This document shows, piece after piece, positions 12,101-23,665 of a DNA stretch of 64,000 nt (position 1 is the stretch's first letter; the number at the start of each line of letters is the position of its first letter). The position numbers and the translations under genes were made by a program. The notes under the pieces are model-generated. The model made no database searches, was not told where the DNA came from, and saw nothing but the letters and a program-made list of their open reading frames with translations. Location of the stretch: assembly GCA_026874595.1 (NCBI GenBank), contig CM049316.1, positions 9,664,839 through 9,728,838 of the forward strand. Direction: 5' to 3'. The stretch comes from Sipunculus nudus (taxonomy: Eukaryota; Annelida; Sipuncula; Golfingiida; Sipunculidae).

Positions 12101-15100
12101 AGATAAAGTGAGAGAGAAAGAGAAAGAGGGGGAGCATCCAATAGTGCTAATAGGAAAAAGTTTATTACCAATTATTATATGGCTGTTAATGGTGAGAGTT
12201 ACAACATGTCTGCATATACACACAGGTTATGAAATTTAAGGCTACAGTGCTTATACTGAGGAAAAGTTTATTCATATCACTAAACATTTAAAAAAAGACA
12301 GAGAGATGAACAAACAAAGCAAATAAATTTATTTCATATTCTGCTGAGGCAGGAAAATAATGAACAAAAGTTTGCATAAGATCCTCATTCTTTCATGACT
12401 TCAAGTTTATAAAATTTATATATAATTTTTTGCAATATAACATATGTATCTGAATATATGTAAGCTGATTCCCAAATCTAAACTGCATAACCATTTATCC
12501 CTTATTTGGTCAGATAACAACACATTATGCAAACTCATGTATTTATTTTATAATTTCTTTATCACAAAAATATATATTTTTTATAAATTTGCAAAACAAT
12601 TAATATCTGAAAATATGACTTGATTGATAATTTACAATTTTGAATTGCACTTTCATCTATCCAAAATTTGGCTCATATATTGTCAAATTATGCTTCCTGA
12701 TGGGTTTAGTTATATTTTAATTTGTTGTTATTTAAAAGGAAATTAATCTCTTTAAAAGTGTTATATAACCACAATATGGCATTATGGATTGCTCCTTGAT
12801 TTAGAACAGCTTTGAACAATGGAGTGAAAACAGCTTCACAATTAAGGAAATACACATTTTGCATTACACTTGGTGGGGGAGGGTGAGGGTGATATGAACT
12901 ACTGTACACCTGTGGCCCCTGCTCCCCCAGTGACCCTTTAGGAATCAGGTAAACAGAGAGAGCTGCACTGAATGACCTCTAGTGACCAAAGTGGGCTTAT
13001 AACCTGTACAAAACCTGCTGAGCACAAGGCGGGACTCTTCTGAAACCAATGTGGCCAGACAAAAGGCAGAACCAGTGTGTTCAATGGAAATGGTTAATGT
13101 AGATACCTAAACTAATGGAGAAACACAGCCATCAGGAGAGACGACTAATCTGCTTCCCACAAAATGATCCCGAACAAGTTCAAGAGTTATCCGTCTACTG
13201 AAGAAGTATGATGATTTTGTGTTAGATTAGTAGGTTACCATTAAAGGGCAGAATAATCCCTGGTAGCCTGCATCAGAGTCTTGGTAGTCTGCACAAGCTC
13301 TGTCTTCATCCAGGGTAAACACAAAGCAGCATAAAGATTAATGATGTGACGCAGTTGCACAATGCTTGGACTATGATTAAATTAATACTTTCATGATATT
13401 TCTTAGTTAATGTTTTTTTTTATATTTCATTGGAGAACATTGTATGGGAAACCACTTATTTATTTATTTACTAATAGCCAAATTAAGCTTGCTACTTCAC
13501 AACTTACCTGCAGGAAATCACATTATACTATATTAATCTGTCATCAAAGTGTCTAAAGGACTCCAACATATTATTACAATGATATGATGCTCAGTAACTC
13601 TTGACCATCAAACTGCACTATTTTGAGCAACCTTTACTAATTAATATTATTCTTTTGTTGTATGCCTCCGTATTAACCGTCACTGTTTTATTACTGCACA
13701 TCTTGATGGTGGTAGGGATCTTGATAAATAATATGATAAATAGTCTATAAGGAGTGGGACCTTATACAATACAGTGTTTTAGCCAGGTTCGGAGGAGGGC
13801 AGGGATATCCGGATGAAAAAAGGGCAGATTTTGTATTTTGGTTGTCAGAGAAGGGCAAATTTTTGAAGCAACATTGAAAAGCAGTGGGGGAGGGTATAAG
13901 CCAGATAAAAATATGTCAGCAATAGGCGAATCTTTTATAGACAGTGTGTTTAATATTCTATAAGAATGACCTTCAAAATTATGTAATTATTAATAGATCA
14001 GGGCTGAAAATTTTTATTGTTTGTTTACTAGCCCATGGCTTAGTAATGTTTGTTTTTTGTCTAGCCCACAAAAAATTTCACTTTCCCAGTATATTTCTGC
14101 AAGTTCCTGCATATCATATGACTATAACCTTTTTGGCAAAGATGGCTTCAAGGTAAATCTAAATATATAAGGCAACTATATATTATCTCATTTATGTTGG
14201 TTATTAAAACTATTTATGCAAGTAATACATTGGCATATTACAGACAATGTATGTGAAATACTTTTGATGTTTGCAAAATAGTGAACACAAGATATTTTAT
14301 TGTAAAAATTCAATGGTGTCACCACTCACCAGGCTTGAGAAAACATAAACAATGTGTTAACTTCCACAGCATCCTTGGGTTAAAATTTGGAAGGGTCCAA
14401 AGGATGTCTTTTGATTGCAGAACTTCAGTGTGCACCAGAAGATTCTAGTGAAAACCAAGTTATCTGAACTGCTAGGCGCTGTTTATAATTTTTTTATTTT
14501 ACAAAAAAAGATTATCCCATTATAACAAACTCTGTGTGAGGAATCCAAAAAAGTGTATTCCATGGTTTCATATTTGACTCATTACAATTATCATTCTACC
14601 ATTATTTATATAATTCAAAATCTTAATCTGGGCTGAAAATGTTTACTTTTTGGAATTTTCAAGAAAATATCAGAATATTTCTTAAGTTTCCCACCGATTA
14701 CCATGGGTAAAAATTGTCACTTAATCTATCTGGCACATAGTTCGTACTACATGTAGGCCTACTTTAGTTTGCCCTCAGCGTATTTGAAAAAAAAATACCA
14801 GTTAACTGAATTGACTAGAAATATCTGAAATGAACCATGTGGAAATGTGCCAGTTTTGTAGACAGGTAATCTGAAAACAGGTGATTTCATGGGGAAATGA
14901 AGTGGGTTGGCAGACACTGATTTGCCAGAGAAATCTCTTGGATTCTTGTGATCCCTTCGGCTGTCAAGAAGAGCTCATTTAAGGCATGCAGACTGGATGT
15001 GGAAAAGTGGCTGTTCCATTTAGCGTACACTGTGTACAGCTGTTCAGTTTATTTTTCAACAGAATAACGGGGAGTTTAAACACAGGACGGCACAGCCTAC

Positions 15101-16862
15101 TGCAGTGCCACCGCATGTGTGTGTAAAAGACTACATATGCATGCCTAAGTGACAAAGCATATGACCAACTAATCAGAATTGTTTCATCTAGCAAAACCAC
15201 TTTTTTGACAGGCCAATTCAGCAATTAGTATAAATATTACTGTTGAAAAGAAATATGTTATTACACTACTAATTTACAATCAGTACATACATTTGGGACA
15301 GATGAATGAAATAATACAATCACTTATTTTCTTTTCTTTTCCTACAGTGGTGTTATCTGTAGACAAAACGTATTATTATTATTTGCAAATGTGTTAGTAC
15401 ATATATACATTATAAATCATGAATAATAGATGAAAGGGAAGAAGTTAGACATCTCTGGAATTGATCCTTTGCAGCATGGCTCAGTAGTCAAACACTAATG
15501 CCAATACACCATGCAAGACAATGTGAAGGTCACAGGAAAAAAGAGGGCATTTAAATCTGGGTGTGGAGTAATAACAAGCACCCCCTAATGGCAGCTGTTA
15601 ATATCATGAAAACATTTATTGATAATATTAACTACTTATAAGATGGGGGGAACTCCCAAACCCCCCATCAGAATTTCTACAACAACAACAACAAATATTA
15701 TTAAGTGCTTCAAATGTTTTAAATTTGAATTTGAAGCAAAACACTGGCATCGGTTAATAAAAAAGCACATTCAAGGAATTTATATCCTCAGCTTCTGCTT
15801 TCAAGTTAAGGATGATTTTAAAGTGTGTGGTGACCAAGAACAAATAGTTTTAAGTTAATTTAACAACGCACAAAAGATGGCACCATCTGGCAGTTACTGC
15901 AAAAATTCATGTATTTTATGTCCACTGCTAGCGACACCTGTTACTGATTCATAATATAAAAAATGAAATATTATATTGTATTATTATCTTGTTGTGAGAC
16001 AGACACTCCAAAACCAATCCCAACCAAGGTAAGCATGAGAGCAATCACTGACCCAAATTTGAATGAAATCGGATAAAATTTAGGAAAGATATTCCACAGA
16101 AATTAAGACCTGATGAACAGACAGACAGACGGAGAGACAGACAAATCCAAATCAATGTCCCCCATTCCTTCCAAGGAGACAGGGGACAATTATCATCTGT
16201 TGCCTATGTCAATGCAGAATTGTGCCACTATTCTGTAAAATAAAAGAAAGCAGTATACATAGTGTTTTGTACTACTCAATGACAAGTGCTCTGCTTGTTC
16301 ACGACTTATCTGAATTAAGTGGGTGTTTCGTCACAGGTGCCCAAAACACTGGTGTTTTGTGTGTTTAGGGGGACCTGTATAACAGAGTCCTGAATATGGG
16401 TATTGATTGTAAAGTCAGCCGAATTGACTTTCATCAATTGTGCATGTAACCTGTAAGGAATAGTATTAGTAAAAATAATATTAGTATGATGTTGCCAATA
16501 ATGTTGATGTGAAAGTGTTTTCCTGTAGTATTCGGTGCAGGCCGGATACTTAACAACTGCCAGCGATTGTGTTGTATGGTAAAATAATGAGGTTTGGAAT
16601 ACGTTTGCTTGACATCTAACATGACATGTCAACTGTCATTGTACCAAAAATCCTCTATTATCACTCACTTGTGGTTCCTCTTGATCATTTTTTCCAGGTA
16701 TCTGTTACTTTTCTTTTGAAATTTAGATTCATTCTCTTGGACCATTGAAGTATTAATGTCTCTCTGACAGGCAGAGCCAGTGACATTGATACCCCTCGAT
16801 ACTAGCGTTTTAAATGTGACAATCATGCGCTGGGGAGCGCCCGCTCTCATGGACGCTGCCAT
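5405..16862 (-). CDS. RBFA: Putative ribosome-binding factor A, mitochondrial (five coding exons)
   Basis: The coding sequence is complement of 5405..6125, 6488..6597, 7318..7479, 7783..7816 and 16669..16862, giving 406 codons plus stop. All introns are GT-AG and every phase matches across the junctions. RbfA is a KH-fold factor for maturation of the small ribosomal subunit rRNA; the animal form works in mitochondria. The N terminus (residues 1-30, MAASMRAGAPQRMIVTF) is basic and lacks acidic residues, as expected of a mitochondrial presequence. The RbfA domain covers about residues 77-205, including AQTLSVILYGYVSSLL, the ELENSSGKLR-type helix, and MRIMGYLPPVHFVKEL followed by LLKIADMGPD, which parallels the vertebrate protein's PPIVFV and LLAVADFGP region. 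Residues 208-406 are a long charged tail ending in an Asp/Tyr-rich stretch, making it longer than the human protein (about 343 aa). Identification is by remembered family similarity; the gene model is inferred without transcripts. Confidence 0.88.
6488..6597 (-). CDS. RBFA: RBFA coding exon 4
   Basis: The exon runs from TTGTATCACAG to GTGAGTA, 110 bp, phase 0 in and phase 2 out. It encodes the central strand and helix of the domain, VKMAPDMSGITVYWL followed by KKDDLVQEILENSSGKL. Confidence 0.87.
6985..7162. mobile_element. MITE-like element in RBFA intron 3
   Basis: It starts CAGTGGAACCTGTCTGAAAG and ends with the imperfect inverse, ...TTACACAGGTTTCATTG; 12 of the first 15 terminal bases match. 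The interior repeats CACCTGTCTAATACGG-like phrases. The CAGTGGAACC ends resemble Tc1/mariner-type MITEs. It is preceded by TA, but the expected TA on the other side is not seen. A related single end may lie at 48762..48775. Confidence 0.55.
7318..7479 (-). CDS. RBFA: RBFA coding exon 3
   Basis: The exon runs from TTTATTGCAG to GTAAGC and is 162 bp, exactly 54 codons in phase 0. It encodes the first helix and strand of the RbfA domain, residues 77-130, with PWNEKRAQTLSVILYGYV and the acidic turn that leads to LGIEVCK. Confidence 0.87.
7783..7816 (-). CDS. RBFA: RBFA coding exon 2 (34-bp microexon)
   Basis: The exon is preceded by TTTGTCTTTGCAG and followed by GTGAGTC. It encodes ISKWHTAPSPM and restores the frame between exon 1 (phase 2) and exon 3 (phase 0). 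Its 5' neighbour in the intron is a family B element that ends 20 bp away. The phase fit is the main evidence, because the exon is very short. Confidence 0.8.
7837..10559 (-). mobile_element. Family B HINE-like element B1 (in RBFA intron 1)
   Basis: Read on the minus strand it begins TTTTTAGCTCAGCTGACT at 10559 and ends with CAGCTGAGCGTCATGACC, the palindrome TGACCTATGGGTCA (7841..7854) and CTTG at 7837. The interior aligns by eye with copies B2 and B3, including the AGGTCA clusters at roughly 9780..10210. It has no protein-coding gene; open frames in it are runs through the tandem units. It lies wholly inside RBFA intron 1, in the same orientation as the gene. Confidence 0.85.
10560..16668. 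other. Remainder of RBFA intron 1
   Basis: No exon with matching phase or recognisable protein is seen. The stretch is AT-rich and holds a purine-rich low-complexity tract at 12071..12136. Near 15990..16200 there is a repeat-like block containing a short GACA/GACG tract (about 16118..16143), of a kind dispersed in bivalve genomes. Several short frames here look non-coding. Confidence 0.6.
12071..12136. repeat. GA-rich low-complexity tract
   Basis: A purine tract of GAGAGAGGGAGGAGG type with AAAGAGAAAGAGG interruptions. It is a simple repeat within RBFA intron 1. Confidence 0.85.
16669..16862 (-). CDS. RBFA: RBFA coding exon 1
   Basis: The ATG at 16862 has A at -3 and G at +4, a favourable Kozak context. 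The exon encodes residues 1-64 plus two bases of codon 65 and ends ...CACAA before the donor GTGAGTGA. The AA left over joins the A that opens exon 2 to give lysine. A longer overlapping frame starts at 16992 out of phase with RBFA, so if transcription starts that far upstream it would act as an upstream ORF overlapping the start. Confidence 0.85.
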
Positions 16863-16905
16863 CTTGCAATAGCGGACAGATAAAATGAACGATTCTGATT
16901 GGCTG
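16850..16905 (-). promoter_or_regulatory. Candidate RBFA core promoter elements
   Basis: An ATTGG at 16898..16902 is a CCAAT box on the minus strand, about 36 bp upstream of the ATG. The start codon itself lies in CAAGATGGCAGC, close to the YY1-type CAAGATGGCGGC element that often straddles starts of nuclear genes for mitochondrial translation in animals. No TATA box is evident. The transcription start is not known. Confidence 0.35.
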
Positions 16906-19367
16906 AAAAGGGAAAAACCTGAAAGGCCCGTACATTTTGCAAATTGCGCAGGATATATCTTTGATTGAAGCAGTTCTTGTATCAGGCAGCACAGATAACC
17001 AAGAAGTGATAGTGAGGTATGTTGATAAACTGATAAGGGATACGTACCCGCGGTTTGTTTACATCAGTAATATCTAGTTTGCAAGAATGACTTTATTTGA
17101 CCAGTTTATGAGTTATTCAGGTATTCAGATGAAGCACAGCTTTCCCTGTTTGTTTCCATGAACTTGATCAGTTGTTGGCATCCCCACACGGGCCACAGAC
17201 AATTAGCCCTGAGCACTAGTGCATTGAACTAGGGTTGGAAGTTAACACCTCCCAAGATACCCAGGGGCAGGGGACATGTTCATTGGTGGTGAATTGTGAA
17301 GTATTCTTTTGTCACTTTTATGGTTTTATATCCAAATATTTTAATAAAAGCATACCTGCTGCCGTAACATATATATATTTTACTATATATTCAATTATTT
17401 TAGACCCCCCCCCCCCCCAAAAAAAAAAAAATTGAAGAACTGTTTAAGTATAAAGCTTTTTCTTTTAATCATCTGAATAATAATATTCACACTAAAAATA
17501 TTTACGCAAATTATAATGAAGACAAATATAATTTTCATAGACTATAAGCGTATCAACCTCTGCTGGATTTTGTGTTTTCACATTTGCTTTCAGAAATGTA
17601 TGGCTCAAGGTTTATTATTAGGTAAACACATACTTTTAATCATTACTCGTGTTTATCATATATTCTAAGCCTGCCACATCATGAACATCTCTTGTTCACC
17701 CAAGATAGCTACAGAAACTAGTTTAAAGATTACTAGTGTTATGCAGGGTCAGTTCTAGTGATAAATATATATTTATTAGTGAAAATGGTATAAATATAAG
17801 GTACAAATAATGGTAAGGACGTATAAATTTTAGTATATGTATGTCTCTCCCTGTTACACAAGATGTAGATTGACCAGCAATTAATTGAAGTGTTTGTGTC
17901 TCCTTCCAAAAGTCACCCAAAGCACCAGAAAGTATCATTAAATATGATTTATGTAGTTTTCCTAATATCCAGTGTGAAGTCTGAACTCATGAAAGGACCT
18001 TAAGATGGACTTGTTTATGACATATGTCATTAATCAGATTAGTGTAGGCATGAGTAAGGTGGGGTAATTTTATTGGATGGAAAGGGGGGTGGGGGGTTAT
18101 CAGAGTATTGTGAAAAGTGTGAATCACCAGAGTAAACACTGCGTCATCCTGTGATGTACAGGTGTCTTTGATGTCTTACCCCAGGTGTCATGTGACCACT
18201 GGTGATTTGGGTAGGCCTGCTCTTGAATTTGAGGTTAAGGTGGGGTCATGCTGGGTAAAATCACAGTTCACACCTGTCCAAGTAAGTTTAAATCCATGAA
18301 ACCTGGAAAATAAATCTCCCTTTTTTAAGTCAGGAAATTTGGGGAAACAAATGGGACAGAACAGGAACAAGTAAGAAAATTTGAAAAAATTGTCTTGAAT
18401 TGTCAGTATGATATATTTTGTATCCGTATATATCTACTTTATAAAAGGCTCTGTTGGAAATTGTGTGGAAACTGTGTGAGTAATTTTAGGGTGCAGGCAG
18501 TTATCATTGTTTGCATTGTTTTCAAAGTATCAGGTATTCAAAAGATGTCTTATATATACTTTGATATAAATGATTAAAAAAACATTGTTTGAAGCAGACT
18601 AGCAACAGTATACTATTATATACAGTCAGACAATATGTGCTACAGAAACCTATAAATTATAATAAGATACCTGGAAAAAAGGACCTTTTCTTTTTAGCGC
18701 TCAAGAATCTTCCACATTGTTTAATTTTAAAACGGGACCAATCATGGTAAATATCTGTGTTTATATACACTGGCCTTTTATAAATTATATCAGATAAATA
18801 ACCAACTGTCATAAATATGTAATGCTAATTACTAACTAGTGTTTATGATTAACACATTCAGTGACAGGTATATCAGGCACCACCTCACAGACCTCAGTTT
18901 ACCAGTGAGTAGTGTTGACCCTTTTAACATGCTATCTTAACTGAGCCTCACCTGTTTATGGTACCAGGTAAAAGGTAAAGGTGAAAGCCATCAACCCAGG
19001 TAGGAAGGAGAATGCCTTATCAAGCGGAGTGTTATTGATAGACATGCCAAAAAGTGTGCATGCAAGGGTTCCAAGTGCTGAGTAAGTTTAGCAGGGAAGT
19101 CACGAAAGTAGATAAACACATTCATATGTACAACACTTAAGTAACTTGTAAATCAAACAGTCCAGTGGTGTACAACTGCTAAGTGTTACACTTATTGTAC
19201 ATGTGGTTGGAAATACAGAAGGAGGGAGGAGCTGTCATCAGAAAACTCACAGAAAACTCTGTAAATAACAGGTATAATTTTATTCGTTTGACATGTTTCG
19301 ATTCTTTTTGTGATAAAATGGTAGCCATTCTGCAATCGTTAGATGCTCCAAATGAACAGTAGTCCCA
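16863..19367. other. Upstream region of RBFA, no supported gene
   Basis: This region holds the probable RBFA promoter and then unannotatable AT-rich sequence. A homopolymer C14-A13 tract lies at 17405..17431. An ATG-less frame near 16912..17083 looks protein-like but cannot be supported as an exon. Confidence 0.5.
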
Positions 19368-21802
19368 TTTTTAGCTCAGCTGACTTTCAGTCATGCTGGG
19401 CTATAGCGATGGGTCTTTGTCCGTCGTCCTTCCGTCTGTCCGTCCGGCCGGCCGTCCGGCCGTTAGCAGGGCACAAATCGTAACCGTAGGGGCTAGGGCC
19501 ATGAACCCTATGCAGTCTTAGAGGTTATAAAAAGATCTCCTTGCAAACCTGAAATTAGGTCACTGCGACCTATATTCTCGAAGTTATGGGGTGTGTTTGC
19601 ACCCCTCAGAAATAACTCTTTGTGACAAAATTTTCATCCCAAACCTTCCATCTTTCACATACAGCTCACCTACCAACAGGGGAAGAACCATAATTTTTTT
19701 TAGGTCAAAAGGTCAAAGGTCAAGGTCACAGGAGCCTCTTCTTTGAAAAGCCTGTGGATGCATTTTAAGCCAACCCTTTCATCCCAATTCTTTGATTTTT
19801 CACATATAGCTCACCTACTAAGTTGGAGAAGAATCCTATAGATTTTGAGGTCACTAGGTCAAAGGTCAGGGTCACAGGATCCACTTCTTTGAAAAGGTTG
19901 TGGACACATTTCAAGCTAGACTTTTCATTCCAAACCTTCCAGCACTGATATCTCTTCTCTGCCAACAGGGGAAAAGACCTGTTGATTTTGAGGTCAAAGG
20001 TCAAGTTCACAGCACCCACTTCTTGCGTGGAGTCATTTTCAGGCAAACTTTTCAATCTGTACCTTCCATCTGTCATATATGGCTTACTTACCAATAAGGG
20101 AAGAAGCCTATTGATGTTGAGGTCAAAAAGTCAAAGGTCAAGGTCACAATATTTAATTGTTCTAAATGCTTGTGAGCATATTTCAAGTGTAACTGTTCAA
20201 CCCAAACCTTCAGTCTTTCACATATGCCACATCTATGCATCACTCAGTTTGACTCAAACTTCATATTTATGGGTCTTTTTGCTTGAATAAATAATTTATT
20301 GATTTTGGGGTCAGCTGGTCAGCAGGTTAAAGGTTGCAGGTCAAAGTTATTCACCCATTGGTTGCCAAGTAATTACACCAGATTTAAGTGGTTAGTAGTT
20401 ACCCATCATTTAGAAAGAATCCAGTTGATATATGGGCAAAAGGCCAAGGTCATAGGTCAGGGATGTTCACAATTACTTATTTTATAGACCATCTCTATTT
20501 TTCTTGTATATATAACCATCCCACTCCAGCTGGTACATCTCCCTGTGTGGCTGTAATTGTGAGTGACACTGGTGACATATGACTCCCTTTTGTATCAGCC
20601 TTTTAAGTGATAAGGCTCAGTGATAAGTACCTCGTTACTTCATAACAAAAACACTGTTGTCAGAATGCTTCAGCCAGGCATTAAGACTATGAGAGTATAG
20701 TATTAAGGTTTAGCTACTGATTTATAAGATGATGGGAACATTTTGCAGTTTATTTTATGGAATCCTAGCAATAAACTTAGTTTCCTAGATATCTGAATAT
20801 TTTAATATATATCACCACATATAAAAGCAAGTGTTTGTTCTCATAATATGTGGATGTGTACCTTGATTTAGGATGGCTTTTTGTTTTATTTCAAGACTCT
20901 TAGTCATGCTTTCTGCATTTCTTTTCTTTCAGGTTTGGCAGTTTACCTACCCTGCTGACCCCAATGAAAGCAGAGTGATAATAAAAAATATTGGACTTAC
21001 ATTTTTTACAATTGCATATCTATAAATCTGATATGAGGGCCTGGACATGCCTTTTGAATTATTTTGGGCATTCATTACTGGATAATTTGCCCCAAGTTTG
21101 GTCTCTTATTGGAGAATGTGGGATATCAAATGTCATACTTGTCAGAAATCCATTATATCTGCCAGTTAGCCACCTTAGAAATTCTTTCTTCAGTGCAGTT
21201 TCAGTAATTTTTCTTTAATGTTTGGTCCGATTTAGAGAATGTTTGTTGTCTGATTTCAGACTTGTCAGAAGTCCAATATGGCCACCAGGCAACCATCTTT
21301 TAATTCCTTTTGATCATATTATCTCAAGAACAGTTAAAGTGAATTCAGTTGGATGTATATTTATGTAATCTTGTAAAGGATTGGGTCAAATATTTCTGAA
21401 TAAATATTACCATCATTTATAAAAGTGCAGTACAGTTGGCTTGTATTGAATCAAAATTCATACAGAAGCACCTGTTTCTCAATAATTCTTGCATGTATTT
21501 CCTTGATTTTTGCTATATATTTTGATCTAATATTTGCCCTTTGTGGTGTTCCTTTGAGACTGACAGGTTTCAAGCAAGCTGTTGGAATAGTTCCTGATAG
21601 CTAAACAATCATGCATTTTCCTCAGACCATCAATTCACTGTGTTTTAACCAGACATAGGTGATATATATTTCTGTTGTCATAGAAAATTTTCAACAAATT
21701 GGCAAATTGGTTCTTCAAAATTTGACTGGAAGTTGTGAATCTCAGTCCATGATGTCACAGGTCATGCTTGGCAGCTGAGCGTCATGACCCATGGGTCACT
21801 TG
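19368..21802 (+). mobile_element. Family B HINE-like element B2
   Basis: The 5' end is TTTTTAGCTCAGCTGACT at 19368, with GCTCAGCTG at 19374..19382. Its inverse CAGCTGAGC is at 21772..21780, followed by the perfect 14-nt palindrome TGACCCATGGGTCA at 21785..21798 and CTTG ending at 21802. After a TCCG-rich 5' block come units of about 130-150 bp, each with clusters such as AGGTCAAAGGTCAAGGTCA (about 19704, 19850, 19990, 20121). A longer unique tail aligns with B1 and B3. No transposase or Rep/helicase frame is present, so it is non-autonomous. Confidence 0.87.
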
Positions 21803-22036
21803 TTTTTTTATTGCCCTAATGCCATTTGTTGCCTGTGTCATTTCTCTTTTTCTCTCTCTGTCTCTCATATACATAAACATAATGGTATAGACAGTAGACA
21901 TATACACAGACACACATTCTAGATACATGTATATATGCTAACACGAACACACAAAATAACACACATACATGGATAATTATATTTCTTCAGTAGGTGTACA
22001 GTTTATAATCATTCATGCATACATGTGTCAGATGTG

Positions 22037-22116
<80 letters not shown>

Positions 22117-23665
22117 ATAACCCTTGAGTGGTCAGAAGAGTTTTAAATGGCTGTTTATATTAATAAGGATTGTAGAGTACCTTCATGATTATTAAAATGC
22201 ATCCTGAGAAGGTGTACATCAGTACAAATTGTGGATTCTCTGAGCTGTGCAAAAACAAATTACAAAATACAATCAATAAACATGTGGTTTCAATAGCAGT
22301 CTTACTGAGTTACAGGTACAAATGATATAAGAAATAAATTCCTAATTAGTGCCAGTGTTGTTTACAAATGGTGATTAAATACATATATGTACTGTTATCG
22401 ACATAATGAGCCTCCCAGTTGTATTGAATGCCCCCCAATGATTTTTTAGGGCTCTCCTTGAGAAAACGGAAGGAATGAGTGATTCTCATATAAAAAACTA
22501 TGGTAGCCACAGTTATTTTCCCCACCTCACTTAATGATTTTTGAGGGCATGAATTTATATCAGGGTATCCCAAGCCCATAAATATTGGCTAGCAAAAAGA
22601 AATTTCCCCTAAATTGGCACTTAAAAAGTTTCCCCAGAGTCCTCATTAAGGGTCATATCTGATTGGGTTACACACAAGTCATAAGGTCAATGTAAGTTTA
22701 ACCTCTTATGTACCCCCTGGATATCACATAGTGTGCTAATACTTTGGAAGTGACAGAAACCATGGGAAAATATGATTTGCCACCTCACAAGTCAACAGAT
22801 AGTCAGTGAATATCAGTTAAATATTGTGCCCTCACTGCTTAAAATATAAATAAGCTCTAAATGTTGGCGGACAATCTTTCTCATCTAAAATGTGATCAAT
22901 GAAATTAATCTCGCAGGGCGTGTCATTTATGAGTTTCTGATAAACTTTTCTGCACTAGTCACGTAGGCAGGCTTTATGCAAATAAATTGTCAACATTTTA
23001 AATGCTAAAAATAGAAGCCGGCCTCTGTGGGTCAAGTTCAATAAGGGGGGAACAGAAATAACTTGAACAATGTGTCTTTAAATCTACATACAGTCATACA
23101 CGCATTAAATTAGCGGAATATACTGAATGCGTGGGATATAAACTCTCATCTATAATGAGCACTGGCTACATGGAACATATTGGGTTAAGTTACAGTTACC
23201 TGCTAATTTGCTCTCTGCGGGTCAGCAAAGACTTACAAAGTTCATAGAGTGGCATTTGGGACTTGTGAGAGATGGTTATGCATATAAAAGTGCATTGGTT
23301 ATGGGGATATTTAAATAACATTTATACTAATTGGACGACTTGTTTAGGTTTTTGGTGTCCCTTCTTGGGATTTTTAATCCTGTGATAAGCAGTAGTTGCC
23401 ATCAGCTACGATCAAAATGTGTCGGGTGGTTTATATTGACAGTAGGTGTATTTGGTATTTAAAGACAGTTCTTAATTTTCTTATGTAATATGTTGGAATT
23501 AAGATGATGAATGCACTCAATATATCCTTTGGATCATAGCAGATGGGGGGGGGGGTCTAATTATGTCGAATACGGTATATGTATTACTATTACATGTACT
23601 TGAGTCCAGTCTCAGACTGCCTGTTCATGGATATTCCCCATGTATTTTAAATGGAAATGTACAAG
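21803..23665. other. No gene seen; microsatellite and AT-rich sequence
   Basis: The only clear features are the TA microsatellite at 22039..22114 and a G11 tract at 23545..23555. No coding exon is supportable. Confidence 0.55.
22039..22114. repeat. (TA)n microsatellite
   Basis: Uninterrupted alternating AT of about 76 bp. Confidence 0.98.

Noticed and set aside
15619-15858. 79-codon plus-strand frame
   Set aside because: Low-complexity (ACA repeats) and AT-rich composition, no homology recognised, and it lies inside RBFA intron 1 on the opposite strand.
16912-17083. Open frame next to the RBFA start with protein-like composition
   Set aside because: It lacks an ATG and any recognised similarity, and it lies in the promoter region; at most it is untranslated.
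17180-17280. tRNA-like stretch considered as a SINE head or tRNA gene
   Set aside because: The B-box-like part differs from GGTTCGAATCC and no cloverleaf could be formed.
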